DNA of 64,000 nucleotides. It comes from Reichenbachiella ulvae (GTDB lineage Bacteria; Bacteroidota; Bacteroidia; Cytophagales; Cyclobacteriaceae). The position numbers and the translations under genes were made by a program. Under the pieces are notes generated by a model that saw only the letters and a list, made by a program, of their open reading frames with translations, had not been told where the DNA came from and searched no databases. The stretch's first letter is position 1. Each line of letters starts with the position of its first letter. Positions 26,853 to 35,907 of this stretch are shown here, in pieces. Location: positions 1,302,001 through 1,366,000 of the forward strand of contig NZ_JAOYOD010000001.1 in assembly GCF_025833875.1 (NCBI RefSeq). Reading direction: 5' to 3'.

Positions 26853-27908
26853 TTAGATGTTCTTAGCCAACCAATCTCCTACTTCCGATGTTTTGTATGA
26901 AGTGGCTTCTCCAGCGATATCTACAGTTACATATCCTTCTTCGATTGATTTGTTAACTACGTCTTTCACTGCTTGCGCTTCTTCCAATAGATCCAAAGAC
27001 TCTAGCAACATAGCTGCTGAAAGCACAGTAGCCAATGGGTTAGCGATGTCTTTGCCAGCTGCCTGAGGGTAAGAACCGTGTATAGGCTCGAAAACAGAAG
27101 TTTCTCTACCAATAGAAGCAGATGGCAACAAGCCCATAGATCCTGTAATGACAGAAGCCTCATCAGACAGGATGTCACCGAACATGTTTTCAGTCACCAT
27201 CACGTCAAATTTCTTTGGCCACTGGATCAACTGCATCGCAGCATTATCTACCAACATGTAGTCAGTCTCGATATCAGTATGAGTCTTTTCAATTCGCTGT
27301 GCTACCTCTCTCCAAAGTCTAGATGAAGCCAATACATTGGCCTTGTCTACCACAGTTACTTTCTTGTTTCTTTTGCCAGCATATACATAGGCCAACTCAA
27401 GGATTCTTTCTACTTCTTCAGTGGTATAGTAGCAAGTATCAAAGGCTTCAGTTTGATCCTCTGATCTACCTCTAGCACCGAAATAAATCCCGCCAGTCAA
27501 TTCTCTGATAACCACCAAGTCTACATCCTGTACGATGTCTTTTCTCAAAGGAGACTTATCGATCAACGATGGGAAAGTTGCCACAGGTCTGATGTTAGCA
27601 TATAGACCCAGTTTCTTTCTCATGCCCAGTAGTCCTTGCTCAGGTCTTACTTTAGCCGCAGGGTTGTTGTCGTATTTAGGATCACCAATCGCACCAAATA
27701 GTACAGCATCAGAATCCAAACACACCTGATGTGTTTCATCTGGATAAGGGTTACCTGTTTTGTCAATCGCAATAGCACCAACCAATGCCTCAGTGTAGTT
27801 GAATGTATGACCATATTTAGATGCCACTGCATCCATTACTTTGATCGCCTGCTCTACTATTTCTGGTCCGATACCATCACCGGCCAATACGCCTATTTTA
27901 AAGTCCAT
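26853..27908 (-). CDS. leuB: 3-isopropylmalate dehydrogenase
   Basis: 351 residues, the NAD-dependent oxidative decarboxylation step of leucine synthesis. It begins [18 protein letters not shown]. It has the substrate-binding arginines in [10 protein letters not shown], the metal-binding aspartates in [14 protein letters not shown], and the [10 protein letters not shown] and [21 protein letters not shown] boxes. It is the last gene of the operon leuC-(four-helix gene)-leuD-leuA-like-leuB. Confidence 0.97.
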   Translation of the reverse strand: MDFKIGVLAGDGIGPEIVEQAIKVMDAVASKYGHTFNYTEALVGAIAIDKTGNPYPDETHQVCLDSDAVLFGAIGDPKYDNNPAAKVRPEQGLLGMRKKLGLYANIRPVATFPSLIDKSPLRKDIVQDVDLVVIRELTGGIYFGARGRSEDQTEAFDTCYYTTEEVERILELAYVYAGKRNKKVTVVDKANVLASSRLWREVAQRIEKTHTDIETDYMLVDNAAMQLIQWPKKFDVMVTENMFGDILSDEASVITGSMGLLPSASIGRETSVFEPIHGSYPQAAGKDIANPLATVLSAAMLLESLDLLEEAQAVKDVVNKSIEEGYVTVDIAGEATSYKTSEVGDWLAKNI

Positions 27909-27991
27909 CTTCTTTGATTTGATATTTTAGATTTGAGATTCGAAATCAAGCCAGCCGATCATCTCTCGACTCCTGACTCACGTCTCTCGAC

Positions 27992-29512
27992 TTATATATT
28001 ATTTTCTATTATGTTCAACATTTTGATGGTCGCCTTGATGGCAGCCACTGTTTGGTCAGAATCTAACCCACGGGTTTTGAAGCGTTTCTCACTCTGCCAG
28101 GTGATGGTTGTAATCACCAAAGCATCGGTTTCTCCCCCCGGAGGAATCTGCACCTCATAGTCCACCAGTTTAGGCAGCTCCTTCCCTAGTTCTTCATAGA
28201 TCAGGTTCAGAGAATTCATAAAAGCATCGTACTGTCCGTCTCCAGCAGCCGTCTTTTCATAGTCTTTTCCATTCACCTCTATACAAAGGGTGGCCATAGA
28301 CTTCAATCCCTGTGCAACTGACAGTGAATAGTTTTTGATCTTAATGGATGGATCTACGATCTGTGAGCCCAAAACATCCTTAATGATAAAAGGAAGGTCC
28401 TCTTTAGAAATCGACTCCTTTTTATCTCCCAGCTCGATGATTTTGGCAGTTACTTTTTTGGTTTCTTCCGGACTCAATTGGATTCCTAATTCATCCAAAT
28501 TCTTTTTGATGCTGGCCTTACCAGACATCTTACCCAAGGCATATGAATAGGTACGACCAAATCGCTCAGGGTTGATACTGTTATGATACAGGTTGTCCTT
28601 GTTGTCACCGTCAGCATGAATCCCACTCGTCTGCGTGAACACAAACTCCCCTATCAAAGGTTTGTTTGCCGGGATTCGAAGACCTGAAAATGACTCTACC
28701 AGTTTACAGGTTTTGTAAAGCTTGGACTCGTCCACTTTCATGTCGTAGTTGAGGTGATCCTTTACGATTCCAATCACACTGGACAAAGGAACATTCCCCG
28801 CTCTCTCTCCTAAACCATTCAATGTCGTATGCACACCTGAGAAGCCACATTCCAATGCGCTATAGACATTGGCTACTGACAAATCATAATCGTTGTGCGC
28901 ATGAAAATCGAACTTCATATCGGGGAAGTTGCTCGTCATAATACTGCAATACGCTGTGGTCTGCTTATGATTGAGCATGCCCAGCGTATCAGGCAACATG
29001 ATGCGGTTGATATTCATTTTTTCCAATCCCTTGACCATATCAATGACATAGTCTTCAGAGTCCTTGATACCATTGGACCAATCCTCCAGATATACGTTCA
29101 CAGTAATGCCCATTTCGTTGGCAATCGAAACTGTGTTAGCGATATCTGCCAGGTGTTGATCTAAAGTCTTTTTGAGCTGCTTTTCGCAGTGTTTTTTGGA
29201 TCCTTTGCAAAGCAGGTTGATGACATGCCCACCCGCTTTTTCGATCCATTTGAGGGAAATGTCTCCATCCACAAACCCAAGAATCTCGACCGCTTGCCCA
29301 AAACCGTTGGCATTGGCCCAGTCCAGAATCACCTTGGCAGATCGAAACTCACCATCGGATACACGTGCAGAAGCCACTTCTATACGGTCTACTTTGAGCT
29401 CGGAAAGAAGCATTTGAGCGACACGAAGTTTTTCACTTTCGGTAAAGGATACACCAGAGGTTTGTTCGCCATCGCGAAGCGTCGTATCTAATATCTCGAC
29501 ATATTGAGGCAT
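27992..29512 (-). CDS. 2-isopropylmalate/citramalate synthase-type enzyme with regulatory domain
   Basis: 506 residues from the ATG at 29512 (MPQYVEILDTTLRDGEQTSGV); an upstream TTG is less likely. It has a HMGL-like TIM barrel with the metal ligands DTTLRDGEQ and HAHNDYDLSVAN and the active-site region NGLGERAGN. A linker with FTQTSGIHADGD leads to a LeuA-type allosteric domain (~380-506). Bacteroidota often carry this version between leuD and leuB. Whether it makes isopropylmalate or citramalate (isoleucine route) cannot be settled from motifs, so no symbol is given. Confidence 0.85.
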   Translation of the reverse strand: MPQYVEILDTTLRDGEQTSGVSFTESEKLRVAQMLLSELKVDRIEVASARVSDGEFRSAKVILDWANANGFGQAVEILGFVDGDISLKWIEKAGGHVINLLCKGSKKHCEKQLKKTLDQHLADIANTVSIANEMGITVNVYLEDWSNGIKDSEDYVIDMVKGLEKMNINRIMLPDTLGMLNHKQTTAYCSIMTSNFPDMKFDFHAHNDYDLSVANVYSALECGFSGVHTTLNGLGERAGNVPLSSVIGIVKDHLNYDMKVDESKLYKTCKLVESFSGLRIPANKPLIGEFVFTQTSGIHADGDNKDNLYHNSINPERFGRTYSYALGKMSGKASIKKNLDELGIQLSPEETKKVTAKIIELGDKKESISKEDLPFIIKDVLGSQIVDPSIKIKNYSLSVAQGLKSMATLCIEVNGKDYEKTAAGDGQYDAFMNSLNLIYEELGKELPKLVDYEVQIPPGGETDALVITTITWQSEKRFKTRGLDSDQTVAAIKATIKMLNIIENNI

Positions 29513-29576
29513 GAAAGGATATTCAGTCGATGGAAGCAAACAATCCCTGACAAGCAGGGATTGCGCTATGATTTTA

Positions 29577-30173
29577 TTAAAGTGGTAAAGTCTTTTCGAA
29601 CTCTACGATATCACCTTTGATGTTTTGTAGATAATCTATGTCATCAAAGCCGTTCAGCATGTTGCCTTTTTTGTAAGAGTTGATCTCGAATTCCTCGGAA
29701 TCACCAGTAGCCAACAAAGTAACAGTCTGTGATGGAAGATCTACTTTGATCTCTGTGTTTGGATCTGCTTCGATCGCTTTGAAAATTTTATCCAAAAATT
29801 CAGGACTGATTTGAGCTGGTAAGACACCAATGTTCAAACAGTTGTTTTTGAAGATATCTGCAAAGAAACTTGAAATCACACATCTGAATCCGTAATCATA
29901 TACGGCCCAGGCAGCATGCTCTCTGGAAGAACCAGAACCGAAGTTCTTACCTCCTACCAGGATCTTACCGCTATAGGTTGGGTTATTCAATACGAAATCC
30001 TTCTTAGGTGTTTCATCAGAATTGTATCTCCAATCTCTGAACAAGTTGTCACCAAACCCCTTTCGCTCAGTAGCTTTTAGGAATCTAGCTGGAATGATTT
30101 GGTCAGTATCCACATTTTCTATTGGCAATGGAACCGCCGTACTTGTCAATATTTCAAATTTATCGTATGCCAT
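29577..30173 (-). CDS. leuD: 3-isopropylmalate dehydratase small subunit
   Basis: 198 residues, the swivelling aconitase C-terminal domain that pairs with LeuC to isomerise isopropylmalate. Family boxes: NVDTDQIIPARFLK, GGKNFGSGSSREHAAWA, and FKNNCLNIGVLP. It is separated from leuC by about 440 bases that hold the four-helix gene at 30217-30573, which interrupts the usual tight leuCD spacing. Confidence 0.96.
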   Translation of the reverse strand: MAYDKFEILTSTAVPLPIENVDTDQIIPARFLKATERKGFGDNLFRDWRYNSDETPKKDFVLNNPTYSGKILVGGKNFGSGSSREHAAWAVYDYGFRCVISSFFADIFKNNCLNIGVLPAQISPEFLDKIFKAIEADPNTEIKVDLPSQTVTLLATGDSEEFEINSYKKGNMLNGFDDIDYLQNIKGDIVEFEKTLPL

Positions 30174-30214
30174 CTTATTTGCATTTGTGTATAGGCTTTC
30201 CGCTTATCGCCTAG

Positions 30215-30599
30215 CGCTATACGCTTTTTACTTTCTCAATTAAATTATTCAGACTTCTTTTAGTCTGATTGACTTTGTCAAAGAGAGCTTCATACTGATC
30301 GGTACCTAAGTAGTTTAATTCTTTACTCAATAGTAAAAAATACTCAAGCTCCGTAGCTGATCCTCTGGCGATCACTAAAAATCGCACAAACTCTGCATTA
30401 CTATCCCTTCCACAGCCTTCCGCTATATTCGAAGGGATTGAGTAGGCAGCTCTCTGCATTTGGCTTATTACACTATACTTTTCGGAATCTGGAAAACTTT
30501 GAGTAATTCGATAAATTGACAGTGTCAATTCGTGTCCCATTTCCCAAACCTTATATTTTCTATAATCCCTCACCAGCGCAAAGCGTTTAGCGTATAGCG
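30215..30599. mobile_element. Possible inserted unit: four-helix gene between inverted repeats
   Basis: CGCTATACGC at 30215-30224 and GCGTATAGCG at 30590-30599 are exact 10-bp inverted repeats that bracket the four-helix-bundle gene. The left copy contributes the gene's TAG stop. Related GCG/CGCT-rich words (GCGCAAAGCGTTTAGCG on the right, CCGCTTATCGCCTAGCG on the left) flank it. The unit splits leuC from leuD. Mobility is inferred. Confidence 0.45.
30217..30573 (-). CDS. Four-helix-bundle protein (23S rRNA intervening-sequence type)
   Basis: 118 residues from a GTG start (RDYRKYKVWEMGHELTLSIY), the usual N-terminus of the family. The hallmarks VISQMQRAAYSIPSNIAEGCGR and FLVIARGSATELEYFLLLSKEL are complete. 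The protein is all-helical and related to those encoded in 23S rRNA intervening sequences of spirochetes and others. Biochemical function is unknown. It sits inside the leu operon between exact inverted repeats, as if inserted, in the same orientation as its neighbours so that transcription can continue. Confidence 0.92.
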   Translation of the reverse strand: MRDYRKYKVWEMGHELTLSIYRITQSFPDSEKYSVISQMQRAAYSIPSNIAEGCGRDSNAEFVRFLVIARGSATELEYFLLLSKELNYLGTDQYEALFDKVNQTKRSLNNLIEKVKSV

Positions 30600-30614
30600 T
30601 TCAGCTCAATGGAA

Positions 30615-32021
30615 CTACGCCATCTCCACCATCAACTCGCGCGGATCAGCTACAACACCTGCCACTGCAGAAGCTGCTGCTACTAATGGACTAGCCAATA
30701 GCGTTCTTGATCCCGGGCCTTGTCTCCCTTCGAAGTTTCTGTTAGAGGTACTCACTGCCAATTTACCAGCAGGTACTTTATCGTCATTCATGGCCAAACA
30801 AGCAGAACAACCTGGCTCTCTTAATTCAAAACCAGCTTCAGTTAGTATATCTAGAATACCTTCTTCTTTAATGGCCGCTTCTACTTTGTGAGATCCTGGC
30901 ACCAACCAAGCCGTAACATGGTCAGCTTTTTTCTTACCTTTTACGATAGATGCAAAAGCCCTGAAATCCTCAATTCTACCATTGGTGCAACTTCCCAGAA
31001 ACACATAATCGATAGGTTTGCCGATCATAGAATCTCCCTGGTTGAAGTTCATGTATCCCAAAGACTTTTCATATGTAGCTTTTCCGCTGTCTCCTTCTTT
31101 CGCCTGAGGAATGCTGTTACTGATACCCATACCCATACCAGGGTTAGTACCATAGGTAATCATAGGCTCGATGTCTGCCGCATCATATTCGTATTCTAAA
31201 TCGAATTCGGCATCATCGTCAGTCTTCAATGTCTTCCAGTACTCCATAGCCTTATCCCAATCTGCTCCTTTCGGAGTAAATTCACGGCCTTTCACGTACT
31301 CAAAAGTCTTTTCGTCAGGAGCAATCATGCCCCCACGAGCACCCATCTCGATACTTAGGTTACAAACCGTCATACGACCTTCCATGCTCATTTCTTCGAA
31401 CACCTGACCTGCATACTCTACAAAGTACCCTGTAGCACCCGAAGTAGTCAATTTCGAAATAATGTAAAGTGCCACATCCTTAGGAACCACTCCTTTTTGA
31501 AGAGACCCATTCACTTTGATGCGCATTCTTTTAGGCTTTGGCTGCATGATGCACTGAGAGGACAAAACCATCTCTACCTCTGAAGTACCAATACCAAAGG
31601 CAATGGCTCCAAAAGCACCATGTGTAGAAGTGTGTGAGTCACCACAAACGATAGTTGCACCAGGCTGAGTAATACCATACTCTGGTCCTACTACGTGTAC
31701 AATTCCGTTTTTCTCATGACCCAGACCCCAGTGAGAGATTCCGTGCTCATTGGCATTCTGCTCAAGGGCCTTCAACTGGCTAGCAGACAATGGATCCTCT
31801 ACAGGTAAATGTTGGTTGATAGTAGGTGTGTTATGATCCGCAGTAGCGAAAGTTTTCTCCGGGTGGAGCACTTTCAACCCTCTATTCTTCAATCCTAAGA
31901 AAGCAACAGGACTTGTTACTTCATGCACCATGTGTCTGTCTATGAACAGTACGTCTGGCCCTCCTTCTATTTTCTTAACTACGTGCTTATCCCACACTTT
32001 GTCAAACAACGTATTACCCAT
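30615..32021 (-). CDS. leuC: 3-isopropylmalate dehydratase large subunit
   Basis: 468 residues, the aconitase-type subunit carrying the [4Fe-4S] cluster. Visible boxes: [30 protein letters not shown], the cluster ligands in [11 protein letters not shown] and [10 protein letters not shown], and the end [15 protein letters not shown]. It is the first gene of the leucine operon. The 198-bp gap upstream has a small hairpin (GAGCG/CGCTC) but no recognisable riboswitch or T-box. Confidence 0.97.
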   Translation of the reverse strand: MGNTLFDKVWDKHVVKKIEGGPDVLFIDRHMVHEVTSPVAFLGLKNRGLKVLHPEKTFATADHNTPTINQHLPVEDPLSASQLKALEQNANEHGISHWGLGHEKNGIVHVVGPEYGITQPGATIVCGDSHTSTHGAFGAIAFGIGTSEVEMVLSSQCIMQPKPKRMRIKVNGSLQKGVVPKDVALYIISKLTTSGATGYFVEYAGQVFEEMSMEGRMTVCNLSIEMGARGGMIAPDEKTFEYVKGREFTPKGADWDKAMEYWKTLKTDDDAEFDLEYEYDAADIEPMITYGTNPGMGMGISNSIPQAKEGDSGKATYEKSLGYMNFNQGDSMIGKPIDYVFLGSCTNGRIEDFRAFASIVKGKKKADHVTAWLVPGSHKVEAAIKEEGILDILTEAGFELREPGCSACLAMNDDKVPAGKLAVSTSNRNFEGRQGPGSRTLLASPLVAAASAVAGVVADPRELMVEMA

Positions 32022-32219
32022 AATTATATCTATTATTTATGTTTTTAATCATGCTTCATTCGAGCGGAACGAATTTTCGCTCAAAATGGAAGCGCAAAGG
32101 TAAGAAATTATCAGATATTAGAGGAGTTTCCTTGACAGGAAGATGAATATCTTGAATCAAATTGAAAATTTCACAAAGTTGATCTCAATCAGATGAAAAA
32201 TTCGTAAACAAGTTTTTAC

Positions 32220-32618
32220 TTATCTTATCAATTTTCCTTGCCTGGCCTGATGCAATCTCATGAAGGTCATGTGTGCCACATTCCTGGCTCTTTCTTTGGC
32301 AAGAAGCGCCACCTCTCCTTCAAACAGGTCATCCAATGTCTGAAACCATAACTCCAACCAGTTCCCAAAATGGGCCTGTTCTATACTATGATCGAAACGA
32401 GCGTCTACTTGCAGATGAGCGCGCATAGGATTGCCCTTGTATTTCTGCACCTGAAACAAGGTACTCTCCCAAAAATCCGACAGCTGTACCAGATGTGCAG
32501 GCCAATCCTCTATTACGGTATTAAATATAGGCCCCAATCTTTCGTGTTGTCTTACACGGTCATAAAAGGTGTTGACTAGTAACTCTACATCTTGTCTATT
32601 TGAAATATCGGATTTCAT
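32220..32618 (-). CDS. Group III truncated hemoglobin
   Basis: 132 residues, a 2-over-2 alpha globin. LVNTFYDRVRQHERLGPIF matches the B-helix tyrosine region, DFWESTLFQ the E region, and the proximal histidine lies in HFGNWLELWFQTLDDLF (F8). Group III proteins are typical of Bacteroidota and Proteobacteria and probably handle NO or O2 under low oxygen. It is a single leftward gene. Confidence 0.93.
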   Translation of the reverse strand: MKSDISNRQDVELLVNTFYDRVRQHERLGPIFNTVIEDWPAHLVQLSDFWESTLFQVQKYKGNPMRAHLQVDARFDHSIEQAHFGNWLELWFQTLDDLFEGEVALLAKERARNVAHMTFMRLHQARQGKLIR

Positions 32619-32708
32619 GGAGCAAACTTACGACTATGTCCTCAAGTAAAAAATGACCTACATCATTACAGACCAACTAGAAGCCTCAGTTTGATTTACA
32701 ATGAATGT

Positions 32709-32792
32709 TTTGAGCTTGAAATGAACTTTTACTCTCCTCTTGGGAGAAGAAACAGAGGTGGGTTAAATAAAGAACTACATTTCAAGCTCAAA
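32709..32792. repeat. 84-bp palindromic repeat element
   Basis: Perfect 15-bp arms TTTGAGCTTGAAATG and CATTTCAAGCTCAAA enclose 54 bp with a small inner hairpin (TCTCC-TCTT-GGGAGA). It looks like a decayed REP/MITE-type sequence of the sort common in Bacteroidota intergenic DNA. Confidence 0.6.
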
Positions 32793-32895
32793 GAGCAAGT
32801 CAAACCAATACTAGAAGCAATTTTGGTCAAAAAACTATCAAACCTTTTAACTTCACATTCGAATGTATATACAAACAAAAATGTAAAAACATCAC

Positions 32896-33609
32896 ATGAG
32901 AGAAATCAATAATAAAACAGCATTAATCACCGGAGGAACCAAAGGTATAGGATATGGAATAGCAGAAGCTATGCTCAAAGCAGGCATGAAAGTAGCTATC
33001 ACCGGACGAAATCAAGAAGGTGTAGACGCAGCAGTAAACAAGCTAAAGTCAACTGGAGACATCATCGGTATAGTGGCAGATGTGCGAGACAGTGCAGCCA
33101 TGAAAGCTGCTAATGACAAGATTTTAGAGCAATGGGGACAGCTGGATGTGGTCATAGCCAATGCTGGTGTGGGCCACTTCGGTTCTGTAACTGAACTATC
33201 GGATGAGCAATGGAAAGATACACTCGACATCAACCTTACTGGGGTATTCAATACAGTGAGAGCTACTGTTCCTTCTCTTAAAGAAACTAAGGGATACATT
33301 TTCACCATTGCTAGCCTGGCAGGAGCCAATTTCTTTGCAAAAGGCAGTGCCTACAATGCAAGTAAGTTTGGTTTGGTAGGATTTACTCAAGCCATGATGT
33401 TGGACCTAAGGCATGAGGGAATCAATGTCAGTACTATCATGCCGGGATCTGTGGCTACCTATTTCAATGGCAACACGCCTGATGCCTCTGATGACTGGAA
33501 AATCCAGATAGAAGACCTGGGGCAAATGGTAGTAGATGTACTAAGGTTGGACCCTCGTACACTTCCATCCAAAATCGAAGTAAGACCGAGTCAACCACCT
33601 AAGAAATAA
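32896..33609 (+). CDS. Short-chain dehydrogenase/reductase
   Basis: 237 residues with a classical SDR Rossmann fold: TALITGGTKGIGYGIAEAM (TGxxxGxG cofactor loop), the NAG motif VIANAGVG, catalytic Ser in IASLAGAN, and YNASK with Tyr and Lys. The Arg in TGRNQEG after the second strand suggests NADP(H). The substrate is unknown. It is a lone rightward gene followed by a MITE-like element. Confidence 0.93.
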   Translation: MREINNKTALITGGTKGIGYGIAEAMLKAGMKVAITGRNQEGVDAAVNKLKSTGDIIGIVADVRDSAAMKAANDKILEQWGQLDVVIANAGVGHFGSVTELSDEQWKDTLDINLTGVFNTVRATVPSLKETKGYIFTIASLAGANFFAKGSAYNASKFGLVGFTQAMMLDLRHEGINVSTIMPGSVATYFNGNTPDASDDWKIQIEDLGQMVVDVLRLDPRTLPSKIEVRPSQPPKK

Positions 33610-33620
33610 ATTATCAAAAT

Positions 33621-33782
33621 GAGAATGAGGCTGTCTTAAAAGTCTTTCTTTGTCTTGTTGAGCCAAGTCGAAACATTAACTATACCTTTCAAAGGTACAT
33701 TTCCTGGCCGTCCGGCAGGTGGGCGACTATGCTCAATGTGACAAACCCTTTTTATTAAACCTTTTGATACAGCCTCATTCTC
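33621..33782. mobile_element. 162-bp MITE-like element
   Basis: Exact 14-bp terminal inverted repeats GAGAATGAGGCTGT and ACAGCCTCATTCTC extend inwards with a few mismatches (CTTAAAAG against CTTTTGAT). There is no coding capacity. The inside has GGCCGTCCGGC. The termini resemble those of Bacteroidota IS elements with GAGGCTGTCTxAAAAG ends (from memory). The remaining bases of this 340-bp gap, 33783-33949, are AT-rich and show no gene. Confidence 0.7.
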
Positions 33783-33949
33783 TCCTCCATCCGTTCCCTT
33801 CACAGCATCTCTTGATAAAGGTTTTATTATAAGAGACTTGCTACGGCTGTGAATTTATTTCAAGTTTGGAACGCTATTTGTTAAGTTCACTGACAACAAT
33901 TTGATAGAACAAAAACTATCTTTGATTCAATCACGGAAAAAGAAAGAAA

Positions 33950-34471
33950 ATGAAAAGACACACCTGTATTTCTAAAAATTGGTCCATCCTATTATTGTTG
34001 GCTTTGATGGTCAGTTTTTCATCCTGTAATAAGAAACTATTCAAAAAGAAAAGCAAAGGAGCTGAACCTGTGGCTACTTCTACGGCAGAACCCAACTCCA
34101 TGAATAACCCTGTAGACGAATCGGAAGAAGAACCGATAGAGCCCATGGAAGAAGTAGAAGAAACCGCACCTACTCCTAAAAAACTCTCTAAAGAACAACA
34201 GCTAAACAATTATTTCGGAGCGATTGCCAACGCGAGTTCCACTTCGTCTGCCAATGCCAGCATCGCAGAAGCTTTGGATATGTTCAGTGATACAGACGCT
34301 CCTGTTTTGATAGTAATATATCACGATGGTTCTCAACCAAGCTATGACGAACCCACTACCATCAATAAGTATCTCAACTATCTGAAGGATACCAAAAACG
34401 ACAAGGCAGAGGTAGAAGAAATCATCTACGACGAAAGTGGCCTGATCAAAGAATTGGTGTTGAAGAAATAA
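33950..34471 (+). CDS. Lipoprotein, first gene of the exported/LRR operon
   Basis: 173 residues. A basic N-region, hydrophobic stretch and lipobox FSSC (Cys near residue 26) mark a lipoprotein. A lysine patch and a long acidic low-complexity linker follow (ESEEEPIEPMEEVEETAP). A small conserved-looking C-terminal domain (~95-173) contains APVLIVIYHDGSQPSYDEPTTI and ends IYDESGLIKELVLKK. Function is unknown. It is 27 bp upstream of the next exported gene; four genes to 38320 run in one direction with tight spacing. Confidence 0.85.
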   Translation: MKRHTCISKNWSILLLLALMVSFSSCNKKLFKKKSKGAEPVATSTAEPNSMNNPVDESEEEPIEPMEEVEETAPTPKKLSKEQQLNNYFGAIANASSTSSANASIAEALDMFSDTDAPVLIVIYHDGSQPSYDEPTTINKYLNYLKDTKNDKAEVEEIIYDESGLIKELVLKK

Positions 34472-34498
34472 ATTATTGAATCCACAATAGAAAAAGAC

Positions 34499-35074
34499 AT
34501 GAATTATCTAAAATATACTTTAGTATCCCTGATGCTATTGACGGGTTCTGTGGCCATGGCTCAGAACGATGTAGATCCTGGAAGAAAACAAGCCATTGAC
34601 TCTTTGGCTTTAGAGAAAGTTAAGGATTTGAGTAAATACATTTCCCTGATTGGAAGTAAGGACACTCCTTTCTCAGAGGCGCAGCGCGTAATGGACAGAG
34701 CAGAAGAGCTTTTTGCTCCGGGAAGTGAAATGGGCGTTTCCTCATTGAGCAGCGAAGAGATCACTTACTACAAGGTCCGTGAGTACTTCGAGCACCTGAT
34801 GGCCCTCAACTATGACAAGGTAAAAATCCAATGGTACGACATTCACTATGTCAGTGACTTGGAAAGACAGCCCGATGGCTCCTATGTCGGGGTAATCACC
34901 ATTTATCAGAGGTTTGAAGGTACTACCGCTGATAATACGCTGAACTATAAGGATACGACCAAAAAGGACATCACCATTTACGTGAAGAAAAAAGAAACGC
35001 AGATTGCGGGTAGAGTGATCGAATTCTGGGATGTAATGTTGGGAGACATTCGAGTAACTGAGACTTCTGCATGA
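34499..35074 (+). CDS. Secreted protein of unknown function
   Basis: 191 residues with a cleavable signal peptide (ending VAMAQ, ~22). The mature protein has an N-terminal helical part and a beta-rich C-terminal half (KVKIQWYDIHYVSDLER, YVGVITIYQRFEG, DITIYVKKKE). The size and plan recall the N-terminal domains of the two next genes, suggesting related modules. Its TGA overlaps the ATG of the next gene (ATGA), so translation is probably coupled. Confidence 0.8.
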   Translation: MNYLKYTLVSLMLLTGSVAMAQNDVDPGRKQAIDSLALEKVKDLSKYISLIGSKDTPFSEAQRVMDRAEELFAPGSEMGVSSLSSEEITYYKVREYFEHLMALNYDKVKIQWYDIHYVSDLERQPDGSYVGVITIYQRFEGTTADNTLNYKDTTKKDITIYVKKKETQIAGRVIEFWDVMLGDIRVTETSA

Positions 35075-35907
35075 GAATATTAGTAGTATTGGTACTGAGC
35101 GTACTATGCATACAACCATTGGTGGGTCAAATGAGGCTCACCAATGATATGCAAGAAACAGAAGCCCAACTCAAAGCTTCGACGAAGCAAGTCAATCAGT
35201 TTTTCAGAAGATTCAATGGCGAGGAAAGCACCGACGGCAATCGCTATTATGAAAAAGATAAGGAGTTTAGATCCACCTCTCTGAGGAGAAAGTACATGCC
35301 TGTACTGTTTGATACAGAGACAGGTCAGTACGATCCTAAGGAGACCGAAAACTTCGTTAAGCAAATCACCGATAAGAAAAACCCAGAGTTTCTGGATTTT
35401 CATCAGGATGACTGGGTTGCCGAGGTGAGAACTACCTTTAACTATCGAGGACAGGAAGTTTCAGGCTTGCTCTTCATGCGACTACAAGCATATGGACAGG
35501 GCTATGAATGGATCATCGAGGATGTCATGTTTGATTTCATCAATGGGCGTTTTGACAAAGACACCACTGAAAGCAAAGCTTTTATTCACCCGATGAGTCA
35601 TGAGTTAGAGTTCATGACTCTAAAAAAGGCGCTCAAGGACAACAAACATTCAGAGCAATACACAGCGAATGATTTCGAACCAGATTATTTGTCCATTTTC
35701 TTATATGAATTGAACACTGGTAATCTGAAATTCGTCACGGTAAATGACATGCAATTGCACTTCTTTGCTATCGAAGGCTATTATTTTTCTCTCTCCTATT
35801 TTAATAGAACTGGATACAATTCAGGATGGCTCATATCGAGTCTGGTTCCTTTAAATTCGGAAAATGAAACCAAACAAATGAAGGATTATATCTATGGTAA
35901 AGGCTAA
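35071..35907 (+). CDS. Secreted protein of unknown function
   Basis: 278 residues with a signal peptide (RILVVLVLSVLCIQPLVGQ). A helical N-terminal segment (NQFFRRFNGEEST...YYEKDKEF) leads to beta-rich parts (DWVAEVRTTFNYRGQEVSGLLFMRLQAYG and FVTVNDMQLHFFAIEGYYFSLSYFNR). No family is recognised. It overlaps the upstream gene by 4 bases and the downstream LRR gene by 14, indicating one operon whose products probably act together in the envelope. Confidence 0.8.
   Translation: MRILVVLVLSVLCIQPLVGQMRLTNDMQETEAQLKASTKQVNQFFRRFNGEESTDGNRYYEKDKEFRSTSLRRKYMPVLFDTETGQYDPKETENFVKQITDKKNPEFLDFHQDDWVAEVRTTFNYRGQEVSGLLFMRLQAYGQGYEWIIEDVMFDFINGRFDKDTTESKAFIHPMSHELEFMTLKKALKDNKHSEQYTANDFEPDYLSIFLYELNTGNLKFVTVNDMQLHFFAIEGYYFSLSYFNRTGYNSGWLISSLVPLNSENETKQMKDYIYGKG

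Noticed and set aside
27917..27991. Low-complexity words CTCTCGACT repeated between leuB and the leuA-like gene
   Set aside because: Only two short direct repeats; no boundaries or structure strong enough to call an element.
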